A stretch of DNA of 40,413 nt from NCBI GenBank assembly GCA_025358205.1, contig JANYKG010000147.1:1-40413 (forward strand). Reading direction: 5' to 3'. The notes beneath the pieces were generated by a model. It ran no database searches, was not told the origin of the DNA, and saw only the letters and a program-made list of their open reading frames with translations. The position numbers and the translations under genes were made by a program. Numbering within the stretch: the first letter of the stretch is position 1; every line of letters starts with the position of its first letter. This document shows, piece by piece, positions 1-8,465 of the stretch. This DNA is from Armatimonadota bacterium. GTDB taxonomy: Bacteria; Armatimonadota; UBA5829; DTJY01.

Positions 1-1971
1 CACCGAATCGTGGAAGACCGCCTCATACAACGGCAGGCGGTATCGCGGATCGTAGAAGAAAGTCTCGTACTCCGGCTTGATCGGCACCTGCTGAGTGAAC
101 ACCCTCGGCCCGTCCGCCGGATAGTATGCGCCGAGGTAGAAAGGCGATTTCTTGTCGGTCAGATCAGTGTCGCCCCACCCGAACGACGGCCCGAACATCC
201 CCTCGGCCACATGAATCGCCGGTGCGGCATAGGCGCTCCCGCCCTCTGAACCGACCACCGCGTGGAAAGCCGCCGATATCCATGACAACCGCTTCACCCT
301 GGCGGCGATGTCCTGCGCTTGGGTCGCCGGATGCAGCGGTGAGTAGTCGTCATACGCCTCGCCGAACGCATCACAGTCAATGAAATAGTAGTTTAACGGC
401 ACGCTCGCCATGTTCTCGCTCACGCGTTTCTTCACGTAAGGCCAAGCCGCGATCGGGCTGAGCTTATACCCGGCACGCTTGAACCCGCTGAGCTTCGTCC
501 CGTCCTTACGGACTATCGCCCCAGTGTCGTAGAGCTTCTGGTCGAACTGCGCGGTCTCCCAGGTGGCCTCAGTTCCGTTCAGCGCAGGGTTATGGATGCT
601 GTGGTATGAGTCGTAAGTACCGAAAAGGTAGCCCATCTTGTCCGCTTCCTCGGCCACTTCCGGGCGTTTCTCAACGCTGGACACGCCGCCCACGCACAGC
701 ATCATCCGATCAAATCCTGCATCCTTGAACCGCTTGAGCATCTTGACCGACACGCCGTCGCCCCACTCATCCACCGGCAAGAGTGCGTCGGGATACGCCG
801 ATTGGAGCAGCAGGCAGTTCATGCGGCAGAGCTCCGGCGTCGAGAGCTTTGCGCGTGCCAGAAGCCGAGTTGCCTCATCGGGCAGAGCGACGCCCGTCCA
901 CGACGCCTTGTCATAGAAGCCAGCCAGCGCGAACAGACGGGACAATTCAAAGGTCACCGCATCCTTGATGAACGCGTAGGGGTACTGGAGGCCGCTGATC
1001 TCTTCCACCTGCGCCCATTGCGCAGAAGCCATCAACTCCTTGAGCCGCTTGCCAACCGATGGCCCGTCCGCCTTGCTCTGCTCGACCAGATCTCGACACC
1101 ACGGCTGCCACTGGTTCGCGCGGATATCATGCCTGGTCAGCAGTCCGTCGCCCCAAAGATAGACGTGCGGCGCTCCGAGCAGTCGTTCCGCCTTCGGAAC
1201 GCTCTTTAGCTTCTGCTGCATGCTGACGAACTTGCCGTTCTCCACCAGCCATTTGCGAAACTGCCGCGCAGGTTCCACGGGCGAAGGATTACTCGCCAAC
1301 CGGATGACGAACCCGTATTCCTTGACCGGATTATTGGAGGTAAACTCGTGAGTGAAGCCGGACTGCAGTCGTCCGTTAGGTTTGCTGAACACGATACCGT
1401 TGTTGCACGGGTTGGTCACTATGCAGGTCAGCGAATAGTCGCCGCAATCCAGCCCCCAGAACGGCATAGTGATGCCTTCCAGGGTATTCCACTCGCCGTA
1501 GCTCACGAGGTAGTCGGTCCACTTGGCGTCATCCAGTGGTATGAAGCAGCCTTCCCACCTCGGCCAGATGAGCGCCTTCGCGGGCTTGGTATACGGTATG
1601 ACCGGCCAGGTGAACTTGCCATCCTTGGTGGATCGGATGTTTATACGAAGATCGTTACCGACCAAGTCCATGGAAATACTGATGGACTCAGTCGGGAGTT
1701 GCCATTGAAGATGTGATCCCTTGTGCGTTAGGCCGTGAACTGCTCCCAGACCGCTCTGCGGGGAAGCCAATCTCAAGACAACCCTGCCCGTGGGTTGCAC
1801 CATTACCGACATGGTGTCCGGCTGGACAGTCACCGTCCACTTGTCGTTCTTAAGAATGACGGCTTGCTGTTTGCCGATCGCCGACGACGCCAGCGCGAAC
1901 ACCGCGAACAGAACCACAGCAACCTTGAGTCCCTGTCCGCCTCTGCGTTTTCCCCAACTAACAACTAACAT
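1..1971 (-). CDS. Secreted glycoside hydrolase, GH101/GH129-like, 3' end outside window
   Basis: Translating the minus strand from the ATG at 1971 gives 657 codons without a stop, so the C-terminus lies beyond the left edge. The N-terminus is a basic stretch and a hydrophobic segment (about residues 16-33, ending ALASSAIG), which reads as an export signal. A region with YYFIDCDAFGEAYDDYSPLH (about 525-544) and a later VVGSEGGSAYAAP (about 572-584) resembles the nucleophile Asp and acid/base Glu regions of GH101/GH129 alpha-N-acetylgalactosaminidases. The candidates are D532 or D534 and E576, about 43 residues apart. This is from memory of those families; no alignment was run. It is the last visible gene of a minus-strand cluster, 46 bp after the alpha/beta hydrolase. 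Its start codon and a possible Shine-Dalgarno AGGTGG lie inside a 7-bp repeat array (1956-1990), so the exact start is less certain than the gene. Another alpha-galactosidase-like TIM-barrel family is possible. Confidence 0.72.
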   Translation of the reverse strand, partial: MLVVSWGKRRGGQGLKVAVVLFAVFALASSAIGKQQAVILKNDKWTVTVQPDTMSVMVQPTGRVVLRLASPQSGLGAVHGLTHKGSHLQWQLPTESISISMDLVGNDLRINIRSTKDGKFTWPVIPYTKPAKALIWPRWEGCFIPLDDAKWTDYLVSYGEWNTLEGITMPFWGLDCGDYSLTCIVTNPCNNGIVFSKPNGRLQSGFTHEFTSNNPVKEYGFVIRLASNPSPVEPARQFRKWLVENGKFVSMQQKLKSVPKAERLLGAPHVYLWGDGLLTRHDIRANQWQPWCRDLVEQSKADGPSVGKRLKELMASAQWAQVEEISGLQYPYAFIKDAVTFELSRLFALAGFYDKASWTGVALPDEATRLLARAKLSTPELCRMNCLLLQSAYPDALLPVDEWGDGVSVKMLKRFKDAGFDRMMLCVGGVSSVEKRPEVAEEADKMGYLFGTYDSYHSIHNPALNGTEATWETAQFDQKLYDTGAIVRKDGTKLSGFKRAGYKLSPIAAWPYVKKRVSENMASVPLNYYFIDCDAFGEAYDDYSPLHPATQAQDIAARVKRLSWISAAFHAVVGSEGGSAYAAPAIHVAEGMFGPSFGWGDTDLTDKKSPFYLGAYYPADGPRVFTQQVPIKPEYETFFYDPRYRLPLYEAVFHDSV

Positions 1972-1990
1972 CAACCACCTAACACCTTCC
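1956..1990. repeat. Heptamer word array, GGTGTTA class, over a start codon
   Basis: Five consecutive 7-bp units: AACTAAC, AACTAAC, ATCAACC, ACCTAAC, ACCTTCC. On the minus strand they read GGAAGGT GTTAGGT GGTTGAT GTTAGTT GTTAGTT, the same vocabulary as the array at 7258-7373. It is followed by the companion word CATCAGCCAT (1994-2003), which also accompanies the array at 7258-7373. The ATG of the GH101/GH129-like gene (1971) is inside the third unit, and an AGGTGG that could act as ribosome binding site is formed by the fourth and third units. Confidence 0.75.
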
Positions 1991-2017
1991 CCCATCAGCC
2001 ATTTCCCCGTGGTTACC

Positions 2018-2974
2018 CTACTTCCCCACCACGATATCCTTGTGGTTGGCCGAGTTGATCTGCGTCTGAGTCACGCTCTGCTGGAGATTCTTTGGGGCCT
2101 CGGGCGCAACCGGCGGCGGATTGGTCGGGTGCATGTATAGATGGAACCAGTTCTCGGCGTACATGCGGATGATGTCCCTGGGCAGATTGTGGCTCTTCCC
2201 CTCGTAGATCACCAGTCGGAAACGGTCCGGATCAGCCGTGTAGAACGGGCGCGCTTTCTCCTCGAAAGCCCTCGCAGACTTAGGGGCAACAACCTTGTCC
2301 GCGCCGCCGTTGACCATCAGCACTGCGCAGGGGTAGAGGCTGTCCACGTGCAGAATCGGGTCCCATTCTTTCAGGATGGAGAGCGTCTCCGGCCAAAGCT
2401 CAGGGGTCTTACCGACCCACAGGCCGTTCGGAATCCAGGTGTCCAGCCACTCCTTGTACGCCCCTGTCGCCACGAACGCCACGATGGCAGCTAGCCTCGG
2501 TTCGTGGCATGCGACCGATAGCCCCGGTATAGCGGTTGAGGAACTCCCGAGCCAGCCGATCTTCTGCGGGTGTACGTCCTTTCGGGCAACAAGGTAGTCA
2601 ATCACCCGCGCGGTATCCTTGGGCGCGCGCATCCCGCCGAGGACATAGCTGTGGGCGAACCGCTGATCGAAAACCAGCCATTGTGCGCGTTTGGAGGGAT
2701 CGGGGTCCGGCGGGTAATCGGCAGCGAATGCGGCGAGCATGTACCCCTCGTCCACCAGCCCGGCGCTCCAGTCGGGGAGCTTGTCCTTCTCAATGCTCCC
2801 GAGCATGAGAATGACCGGATGCTGCTTCACCGCGACATTCTTCCAGGCGACACACACGGTGATCGCCGGATCGCTCTCCTTGAGGACCACCGTCTCAAAG
2901 TGAAGCGTGTTTCTCTTGGCCGAACAGGTGGATACCGCCGCCACCAACAATGCGATAACCAGCACAATCTTCAT
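2018..2974 (-). CDS. Secreted alpha/beta hydrolase (dienelactone hydrolase/esterase-like)
   Basis: 318 aa from the ATG at 2974, chosen because GGAGGG lies 7 bp upstream and a signal peptide begins at once (MKIVLVIALLVAAVSTCSA). An in-frame upstream extension to 3106 would encode only the repeat-rich leader. The fold is suggested by the nucleophile elbow GWLGSSSTA (S145 is the probable nucleophile), NGGADKVVAP with D226, and GKSHNLP with H262, in the Ser-Asp-His order of alpha/beta hydrolases. The elbow lacks the final Gly of G-x-S-x-G (T147 instead), which is unusual but occurs. The C-terminal 40 residues are Pro/Gln-rich and look like a tail. It lies between the DUF4838 gene (76 bp upstream) and the GH101/GH129-like gene (46 bp downstream). 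An acyl or acetyl esterase that deacetylates the same glycan is likely but inferred. Confidence 0.85.
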   Translation of the reverse strand: MKIVLVIALLVAAVSTCSAKRNTLHFETVVLKESDPAITVCVAWKNVAVKQHPVILMLGSIEKDKLPDWSAGLVDEGYMLAAFAADYPPDPDPSKRAQWLVFDQRFAHSYVLGGMRAPKDTARVIDYLVARKDVHPQKIGWLGSSSTAIPGLSVACHEPRLAAIVAFVATGAYKEWLDTWIPNGLWVGKTPELWPETLSILKEWDPILHVDSLYPCAVLMVNGGADKVVAPKSARAFEEKARPFYTADPDRFRLVIYEGKSHNLPRDIIRMYAENWFHLYMHPTNPPPVAPEAPKNLQQSVTQTQINSANHKDIVVGK

Positions 2975-2989
2975 ACCACGGCCCTCCAC

Positions 2990-3034
2990 TTGACCATTGA
3001 CCATCTGACCATTAGACCATGCATCCCTGACCAT
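2990..3034. repeat. Word array, TTGACCA class, in a 5' leader
   Basis: Units TTGACCA (2990), TTGACCA (2997), TCTGACCA (3004), TTAGACCA (3012), then one degenerate unit and TGACCAT (3028). The period is 7-8 bp. On the transcribed strand the word is TGGTCAA/TGGTCAG. The array fills most of the spacer between the DUF4838 gene and the hydrolase start at 2974, ending about 16 bp from that start codon. Confidence 0.7.
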
Positions 3035-3050
3035 TCCCCTCTGGCTAGCC

Positions 3051-4940
3051 CTACCATTCTCGCTTCTTCGCGCTTCGCTCGGCAATCCACTTCTCTTCCT
3101 CGTCAAGCCAGCCGTCGAAGCTCATCTTGATGAACCCGTCCACCTCGCGACCGTCAATCAGCCCGATCCCCAGATCGGAAAGCGATCTCATGAAGGCTAG
3201 GAGCGCTTCCTTGTGCGCGCGGACCTTGGGTAGTAGTTCAGCGGCCTTGCCAAAGTCCCCGGCCACCCTCGCCTCCTCGATCTTATCGCGCCGACGGTAG
3301 AACTCCTCAAGTCGCTCCGCCATTTCGTGGAGTTTGGCGACCTTGCCAACCCGATGCGCCAGCACAGGGTCGTTCCTCACCGCGTCCACCGCCGGGTCTA
3401 TGTACAGGCACCGCTGCTGGGCCAGCATCGCCGCATCGCTGTCGTTCGCTATCCCCTTCAGGCGGTAGCACAGGTCTATCTCAGTCGCCCACTGCCCGTA
3501 GTACGCCGCCATCAGCGGACCCGCGCTCGGGCCGAAGTAATGAACGGCAAATTCAGAAAGCACATCATAGGCCTTCTTGTCCCAATAATAATGGCAGATG
3601 CCGGCCATGTAGTTGTTGAAGCCGTGATTCCACCAGTAGCCCTCGGGGTAGACCAGCATGTACATCCCGCTGATGTTCTTGTCGCGGATGTACTTCCGGT
3701 CACCCTCAGTCACCGTGGTGTACGGCGCGGAGATCCACGGCGTGGCGAAGTTGTCTGTATAGTATTGACAGAGGGTCAGCCTGCCCGGAAACGCTTTGCG
3801 CCATGTCTCCAGGTTGACAATCCGGTCGTAGCGCGGGTCATCATATCCGTAGCCCATGTACCTGCCCCAGTGCGCCCAGATCACGCGCAGCTTCTGGTGC
3901 GGTTTGGTGTGCAGGGGCGGATCGTCAACCGGGGAGTACCCGCCGGACATCTCAACCACGATGTGCGGCGCACTACCCGCCAGCCGTTCTACAATTTGAT
4001 TCTGGATCGTCAGCATCAGGTCGCCTGGCGTTGACTTCGCACACTCCGGGCATGTACACGCCGCGCCTCCGTCCCAGCCGAGCGAACACAGGATGTCCAA
4101 GCCCGGGCTGGCGAGGACGAACTTCTCAACGTTGTCCACAAACTCCTTGCGCGCGTCGGTGTTCGACCAGCAGAACTGCGCGCCGCCGAAGACCTGCTTC
4201 ACGCGCTTACCGTCTTTCATGCCGAACCAGTCCTGATGAGCCTCATAGTAGTCATTGCCCAGGAAATGCTGGAAGCTGTGAGCAGGGCCGTGAAGCAGCA
4301 TCCCCCGCTTTTTCATTTCGCCGATGACGCCGGTTGACTCCAGTTCCTTGTACTGATCGCCGACGAATGTGCGATGATCGCACTGCCAGCCCATGCCGTT
4401 GTACCGCGCCTTCATGGCCGCGTCTAACTGCGCCTTCATCAGTGTCGGAACGATGTCGAAGAAAAATGCGCTGGCATTACAGATGCGGTACTGCACAGGA
4501 GAGGCATAGGATACCGATGCGCTCTTGACCTCAAGTGCCGGCAGACTTGGGACCACCTCCGCGTCCTTCGCGTCCTGCTGAGGGTAGAACCACCTGCAGC
4601 CGAACCGCTCCAGCAAGTCGTAAACGCCGTAGACCACCCCGCGCTCGGTGTCACCCGCGATGACGATGCGCGTGTCGGTAATCGCCAGTGAGTACCCGTC
4701 GAAGCCATCGGCGCGAGCGGAGAGGTGCCGAGCGTCCTCAGACTCGATATCACTGCGCATGCCGACCACGATGGCATATGCTGTATCATACGTGCTGCCG
4801 TCCGCAAACACGCAGCCATTCATCTGCTTCATGTACTTCCGCAGCTCGTCAACCGCGAACCGGCAGACACTGCTGCTCTCTGAGGCGCTCACAATGCGCC
4901 AGTCGGTATTGCCGCTATCAGCGATCATGATCCTAGCCAT
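3051..4940 (-). CDS. DUF4838 domain protein (glycan-active, no signal peptide)
   Basis: 629 aa from the ATG at 4940, with GGGAG 7 bp upstream. Residues about 15-135 look like the alpha-glucuronidase/GH20-type N-terminal domain (FAVDELRKYMKQMNG, then GVVYGVYDLLERFGCRWFYP). Residues about 150-450 match the DUF4838 type, with GPAHSFQHFL near 220 and a Cys cluster C295/C297/C300 (ACTCPEC) that could bind metal. The family is found near polysaccharide-utilisation genes and is thought to be hydrolase-related, but its reaction is not known to me. Unlike its neighbours it shows no export signal and begins directly with MARIMIADSGNTDWRIV, so it may act in the cytoplasm. It is 20 bp downstream of the concanavalin-like gene and probably co-transcribed with it. 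Confidence 0.85.
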   Translation of the reverse strand: MARIMIADSGNTDWRIVSASESSSVCRFAVDELRKYMKQMNGCVFADGSTYDTAYAIVVGMRSDIESEDARHLSARADGFDGYSLAITDTRIVIAGDTERGVVYGVYDLLERFGCRWFYPQQDAKDAEVVPSLPALEVKSASVSYASPVQYRICNASAFFFDIVPTLMKAQLDAAMKARYNGMGWQCDHRTFVGDQYKELESTGVIGEMKKRGMLLHGPAHSFQHFLGNDYYEAHQDWFGMKDGKRVKQVFGGAQFCWSNTDARKEFVDNVEKFVLASPGLDILCSLGWDGGAACTCPECAKSTPGDLMLTIQNQIVERLAGSAPHIVVEMSGGYSPVDDPPLHTKPHQKLRVIWAHWGRYMGYGYDDPRYDRIVNLETWRKAFPGRLTLCQYYTDNFATPWISAPYTTVTEGDRKYIRDKNISGMYMLVYPEGYWWNHGFNNYMAGICHYYWDKKAYDVLSEFAVHYFGPSAGPLMAAYYGQWATEIDLCYRLKGIANDSDAAMLAQQRCLYIDPAVDAVRNDPVLAHRVGKVAKLHEMAERLEEFYRRRDKIEEARVAGDFGKAAELLPKVRAHKEALLAFMRSLSDLGIGLIDGREVDGFIKMSFDGWLDEEEKWIAERSAKKREW

Positions 4941-4960
4941 GTCATACTCCCATCTCGAAC

Positions 4961-5683
4961 TTAGTCTTGATCTGGTAAAAGCCGCCCAAACTCCACGTCA
5001 TCCCACCACACGTTGCTGCTCCACGTACGGAGCGCGAACTTGCCGGAGGGAAGCGGCTCGGGGTCAACCACATCGTGCCATTTCTTCCCATTGATGTAGT
5101 AACGAATCCGCCCATCCTGCAACGTCACCACTACCGCGTATTCCTTGCCGACCTCCGAACGCACCTCGGCCTCATGCAGCATGTTGAATCCGGGGTCACG
5201 CCGCACCCGGCTCCAACCCGGCTGAACCCCACCGGTGAGAGTCACGATATAGTTGGGTATCTTGTGGTAGTCTGCATACGCCCCGCTGCGCCCGAACTTG
5301 AGGGGGCTGCCGTCAAGCTCGCGAGCGTGGATGAAGACGTTCAGGTTAGCGGAGTTGTTCTCAGCAGGCGGCAGAACCTTCGTCCTGAACCGGACGACCA
5401 GGTTCTTCGGCAGGTCTTGGCGATACCATATCGTGGCATTCGGCTTCCCTGTGGCGAGGCCTTGCGCGCAGAGCCTTCCATCCTGAGCCTTCACCTCGGC
5501 ATTGCCCTCTACGGCCCAGCGCGAGGTCCACTTCGCGTCCCACCGTTCGCGGTGGAGCCACTGAACGCGGTAGATATCCCCGTCAATCTTCACAGACTCG
5601 ACCTTAGGCTTTTCGGCCGCCGCAGGGCATAGGCCGAGCGATGCCACCAATAGAACAAGAGTCAATGCAGTCAGGGTCCGCAT
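4961..5683 (-). CDS. Secreted concanavalin-like protein (DUF1080/3-keto-disaccharide hydrolase-like)
   Basis: 240 aa. A signal peptide is clear (MRTLTALTLVLLVASLGLCP, cleavage near PAAA-EKP). The body is a beta-rich jelly-roll type: WKHV-like core strands, IWYRQDLPKNLVVRFRTKV, NLNVFIHARELDGSP, then VVVTLQDGRIRYYINGKKWH and the C-terminal WWDDVEFGRLL strand typical of DUF1080/DUF1961/DUF6250-type laminin-G-like domains. Such domains bind or cleave glycans (some are 3-keto-disaccharide hydrolases); which one applies here cannot be told. No Shine-Dalgarno is visible, but the start is only 10 bp after the sulfatase stop, so translational coupling is probable. Confidence 0.8.
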   Translation of the reverse strand: MRTLTALTLVLLVASLGLCPAAAEKPKVESVKIDGDIYRVQWLHRERWDAKWTSRWAVEGNAEVKAQDGRLCAQGLATGKPNATIWYRQDLPKNLVVRFRTKVLPPAENNSANLNVFIHARELDGSPLKFGRSGAYADYHKIPNYIVTLTGGVQPGWSRVRRDPGFNMLHEAEVRSEVGKEYAVVVTLQDGRIRYYINGKKWHDVVDPEPLPSGKFALRTWSSNVWWDDVEFGRLLPDQD

Positions 5684-5693
5684 GATTTGGGCG

Positions 5694-7232
5694 TTACTTG
5701 CCCTTGACCAGAGCAGCCTTGTAGCCGTCGTGAAGCATCTTGCTGAGTTTGGCGGAAAGCTCCTTGTTCTCGGGAAGATTGGCGATATTCACATTGCCCT
5801 TAGGGTCGGTCTTGTAGTCATACAGCTCCACGCCCACGGGGGCTTTCCCCTTCTCAGCCCACTCCGTGTACCTATAGCGATCAGTCCGCATGGTGTAGCC
5901 CATGATGTTCCCGGGGCGCGGATACTGGCTAAACGCGGCTGACTTGACTGACACCTTTGGATTGTTCATGACCGGAACCAGGCTCGTTCCCTCAAGACCC
6001 TTGGGCATGGGAAGCCCGGCCAGGCTGCAGAGAGTCGGGTAGACATCCACGAACTCCGCGAACGAATCTGACTTCGCGCCCTTGTGCTTCTGGTTCGGCG
6101 CGCTGATGATCAGCGGCACGCGTGTCGCTTCTTCAAAGTTGGTATGCTTGCACCACTCGCCGTGCTCGCCAAGCTGCCACCCATGATCGCCCCAGAGGAC
6201 TATGATCGTCTTCTCTCGTAGACCAAGCCTGTCCAATTCGCCGATCACTCGCCCGACCTGTGCATCGGTATAACTGGCGGCAGCGTGGTAGCCCCGAATC
6301 AACTCCAGAGCTATCTTGTCGGTCATCGGAGCGCCGTTCTTCGGCATGCCCTTATATGCGCGCAACTCGCCCCAGTTCGTCAGCGCAACCTCCGGACAGT
6401 CCTTGGGAGCGAATGGGTTATCCGCCACGGTGAACTTCGTATCGGCATACAGATCGTAGTATTTCTTTGGCGCAACGAACGGCAGATGCGGCTTCAGAAA
6501 CCCGACCGCCAGGAAGAACTTCTTGTCCTTCAACTCCTTGAGGCACTCGACCGCTTTGTCAGCCGTCATGCCGTCCGCAAACGTGTTGTCGGGCACATCG
6601 TCGCTCTCCCAAGCCGGGCCTTTGGGTATCGTGCCTGGCCTGATTTTGGTGTTCACGCCGGTCTTCGCATCGCTCTCGACAGCGCCTGGAGGAACGTACT
6701 TCCCCTGCGCCTTTAGCTGCTTTATCTCACCGTCAATGGCTTTTATCGCCTCGGGGTCGCCGTAGTTGCGGGCGTTCGGTTGCCAGTGCGGCACACTCCA
6801 GGATGCCGGATCATCCAGGCCGGGGTGGTATATCTTGCTCAGTCCCTGAGTGAAATAGCCTTGCTGCTTGAAGTACTGCGGGAGCGTGACGACATCAGGG
6901 ATAAACCTGCGGAAGTGGTCCTCCAGGTTGTAGACCTTCGTGGTATCCGGCCTGCACCCTGTGAGCAGAGAAGTCCTGGTGGGACTGCACACCGCCTGCT
7001 GGCAGTACGCCCGGTTGAACTGCGTGCCGTGCGCCGCAAGAGCGTCTATGTTCGGGGTCTTGGCTTTTGATATACCGTAGCAGCCCAATTCCGGACGCAG
7101 ATCATCCACCGCGAAAAAGAGCACGTTGTACCCGTTCTCCTTCGCCTCCAGCACCGACGGCATAATGCCCGCCAACCCGGCACACGCCCCAGCCGCAAGC
7201 CCCGCCTTCAGGAAATCCCGCCTAGTTAGCAC
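5694..7232 (-). CDS. Tat-exported sulfatase, iduronate-2-sulfatase-like
   Basis: 512 aa from a GTG at 7232, preferred over an upstream ATG because GGGAGGGG lies 4-5 bp before it and a twin-arginine signal follows immediately (LTRRDFLKAGLAAGACAGLA). The formylglycine-type motif is Cys: AVCSPTRTSLLTG with C82 in C-x-P-x-R. Metal ligands are D43/D44 (FAVDDLRPELGCYG) and WGDHGWQLGEHGEW further on. The stretch HFRRFIPDVVTLPQYFKQQG and the GFLKPHLPFVAPKKYYDLY block are typical of iduronate-2-sulfatase-like S1 enzymes. C-terminal residues about 430-512 form the usual sulfatase subdomain. Cys must be converted to formylglycine by a maturase not present in the window. It sits between the DUF4380-like gene, from which a long repeat-built hairpin separates it, and the concanavalin-like gene. 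Substrate is inferred only. Confidence 0.93.
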   Translation of the reverse strand: MLTRRDFLKAGLAAGACAGLAGIMPSVLEAKENGYNVLFFAVDDLRPELGCYGISKAKTPNIDALAAHGTQFNRAYCQQAVCSPTRTSLLTGCRPDTTKVYNLEDHFRRFIPDVVTLPQYFKQQGYFTQGLSKIYHPGLDDPASWSVPHWQPNARNYGDPEAIKAIDGEIKQLKAQGKYVPPGAVESDAKTGVNTKIRPGTIPKGPAWESDDVPDNTFADGMTADKAVECLKELKDKKFFLAVGFLKPHLPFVAPKKYYDLYADTKFTVADNPFAPKDCPEVALTNWGELRAYKGMPKNGAPMTDKIALELIRGYHAAASYTDAQVGRVIGELDRLGLREKTIIVLWGDHGWQLGEHGEWCKHTNFEEATRVPLIISAPNQKHKGAKSDSFAEFVDVYPTLCSLAGLPMPKGLEGTSLVPVMNNPKVSVKSAAFSQYPRPGNIMGYTMRTDRYRYTEWAEKGKAPVGVELYDYKTDPKGNVNIANLPENKELSAKLSKMLHDGYKAALVKGK

Positions 7233-7257
7233 TATGCCCCTCCCATCGTTTGCATAA

Positions 7258-7373
7258 GGTGTTAGTTGGTAGGTGGTAGGTGTTAGGCCGGAACAGCCAT
7301 CAGCCATCTTCCCTTAACCATCAGCCATCTTCTCTTAGCCATTCTCCCATCCTAACACCAACCACCTACCACC
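7258..7373. repeat. Inverted heptamer arrays (GGTGTTA class) forming a long hairpin
   Basis: Left arm 7258-7285: GGTGTTA, GTTGGTA, GGTGGTA, GGTGTTA, exact 7-bp period. Right arm 7353-7373: TAACACC, AACCACC, TACCACC. Positions 7268-7287 and 7351-7370 are reverse complements over 20 bp with one mismatch. The 63-nt loop carries a second vocabulary: CAGCCAT (7294), CAGCCAT (7301), CATCAGCCAT (7318) and CTTCTCTTAGCCAT. The right arm overlaps the stop codon of the DUF4380-like gene, and the left arm ends about 26 bp before the sulfatase start. The RNA hairpin could affect processing or read-through between the two genes; no U tract follows it. Confidence 0.8.
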
Positions 7374-8374
7374 TATTTCGCCGCCACCTTCGCCAGCAAC
7401 GGCTTCAGCGCGGACTCCAGCGTCTCTTCCGTCGCACCGGCGTCCACACCCTTGAAGAGGTTCCAGTGCTCAACGTAACTGACGCTCTTACCGGCATCCA
7501 AGTTCACGAGCGGGGCAAGCGATTCCAATTCCATGAACGTGCCCGCCGTGTACGTCTCGCAGTTGCAGCCGCCGTCCGGGTACTTCGCGCCCTCTTCGTA
7601 GGTGAACGACTTGATGAACATCTCGCCCTTGCGAAGGTAGCCCGCCCAGCCCTGCTTGTCGGCTACTCCCACCTTCTGCGGCTCGTCAATCTTCTCATCC
7701 GTGCTAACGCGGATGTACTTCTTGCCAAGTTTCCAGCGCGAATCGCTGAAATCGGTGTAGTGCCAGATCGCCATCACGCGGGCGGGGAGCAGCTTTTCGT
7801 CGTGCGAGATGTACGGCTCGTTCGGGATGATGGTCGTGCCGCCGCCGTTCATGATCGTCAACGCCCACGGCGCAAGCTCGATCGTCCACAGCCCCTTGTT
7901 CCGCAGCGTATGGGTGACGGTGACTCTCGTACCCGTCTCATCGAGGTGGACCATCATGATCTTCTCGATTCCGGTCGCTTCCTCCACGTCCTCGGTGAGC
8001 GAGATCGTGCGTCGGCCCATCTGCTCCACCTTCACCGGCTTGTTGTCCGGCACATATGTGCGCGGCAGAACCTCGGGGGCATGCCACAGACGGTGGCCGC
8101 CGTAGGGATGCCAGTCGCCAAGCTCGGTCTTGATCGTCGGGCCTGTGCCCAGTTCGGCCAGGATATTCTCGCCGCCGATGAAGCTGTAACGAATGATCCT
8201 CGGGCCGATGTCCGAGGTCACGATAACCTCCACCTCGCCGTTAGAAAGCTTGTAGCAGTTCGGCTGGTCGAAATACTTCACTTTTTCGATGTTCACGGAA
8301 TCCCCTCCACAGGCTGATGTTATGGCGATAATCGCCAGAATAGTGACAAGTACTGCAAGTCTGATCGAACGCAT
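7373..8374 (-). CDS. DUF4380-like secreted protein (galactose-mutarotase-like fold)
   Basis: 333 aa, with a perfect GGAGGT 6 bp before the ATG. The N-terminus is an export signal (RLAVLVTILAIIAITSACGG); C22 might be lipidated, but the -3 residue is Thr, so the lipobox is weak. The motifs KLSNGEVEVIVTSDIGPRII, ENILAEL and WHPYGGHRLWHAPEVLPR are those of DUF4380 proteins, beta-sandwiches related to aldose-1-epimerases. The family often accompanies glycoside hydrolases; its activity is unknown to me. It is the first gene of the minus-strand cluster. The last codons and the stop run into the inverted heptamer array. The region upstream (8375-8678) is almost wholly word repeats, so I could not place a promoter. 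Confidence 0.82.
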   Translation of the reverse strand: MRSIRLAVLVTILAIIAITSACGGDSVNIEKVKYFDQPNCYKLSNGEVEVIVTSDIGPRIIRYSFIGGENILAELGTGPTIKTELGDWHPYGGHRLWHAPEVLPRTYVPDNKPVKVEQMGRRTISLTEDVEEATGIEKIMMVHLDETGTRVTVTHTLRNKGLWTIELAPWALTIMNGGGTTIIPNEPYISHDEKLLPARVMAIWHYTDFSDSRWKLGKKYIRVSTDEKIDEPQKVGVADKQGWAGYLRKGEMFIKSFTYEEGAKYPDGGCNCETYTAGTFMELESLAPLVNLDAGKSVSYVEHWNLFKGVDAGATEETLESALKPLLAKVAAK

Positions 8375-8465
8375 GGTAATACCTCCGCTGCAAAAACTGG
8401 CAGATTCAGGAGAGTGTTCGTCGTAGGGGTAAGACTATCCTTTGTGGAGCACGCAACTCGTGGAT

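Noticed and set aside
7280-8317. Plus-strand frame of 345 codons
   Set aside because: It is the complement of the DUF4380-like gene and begins in the repeat hairpin; composition is that of a shadow frame.
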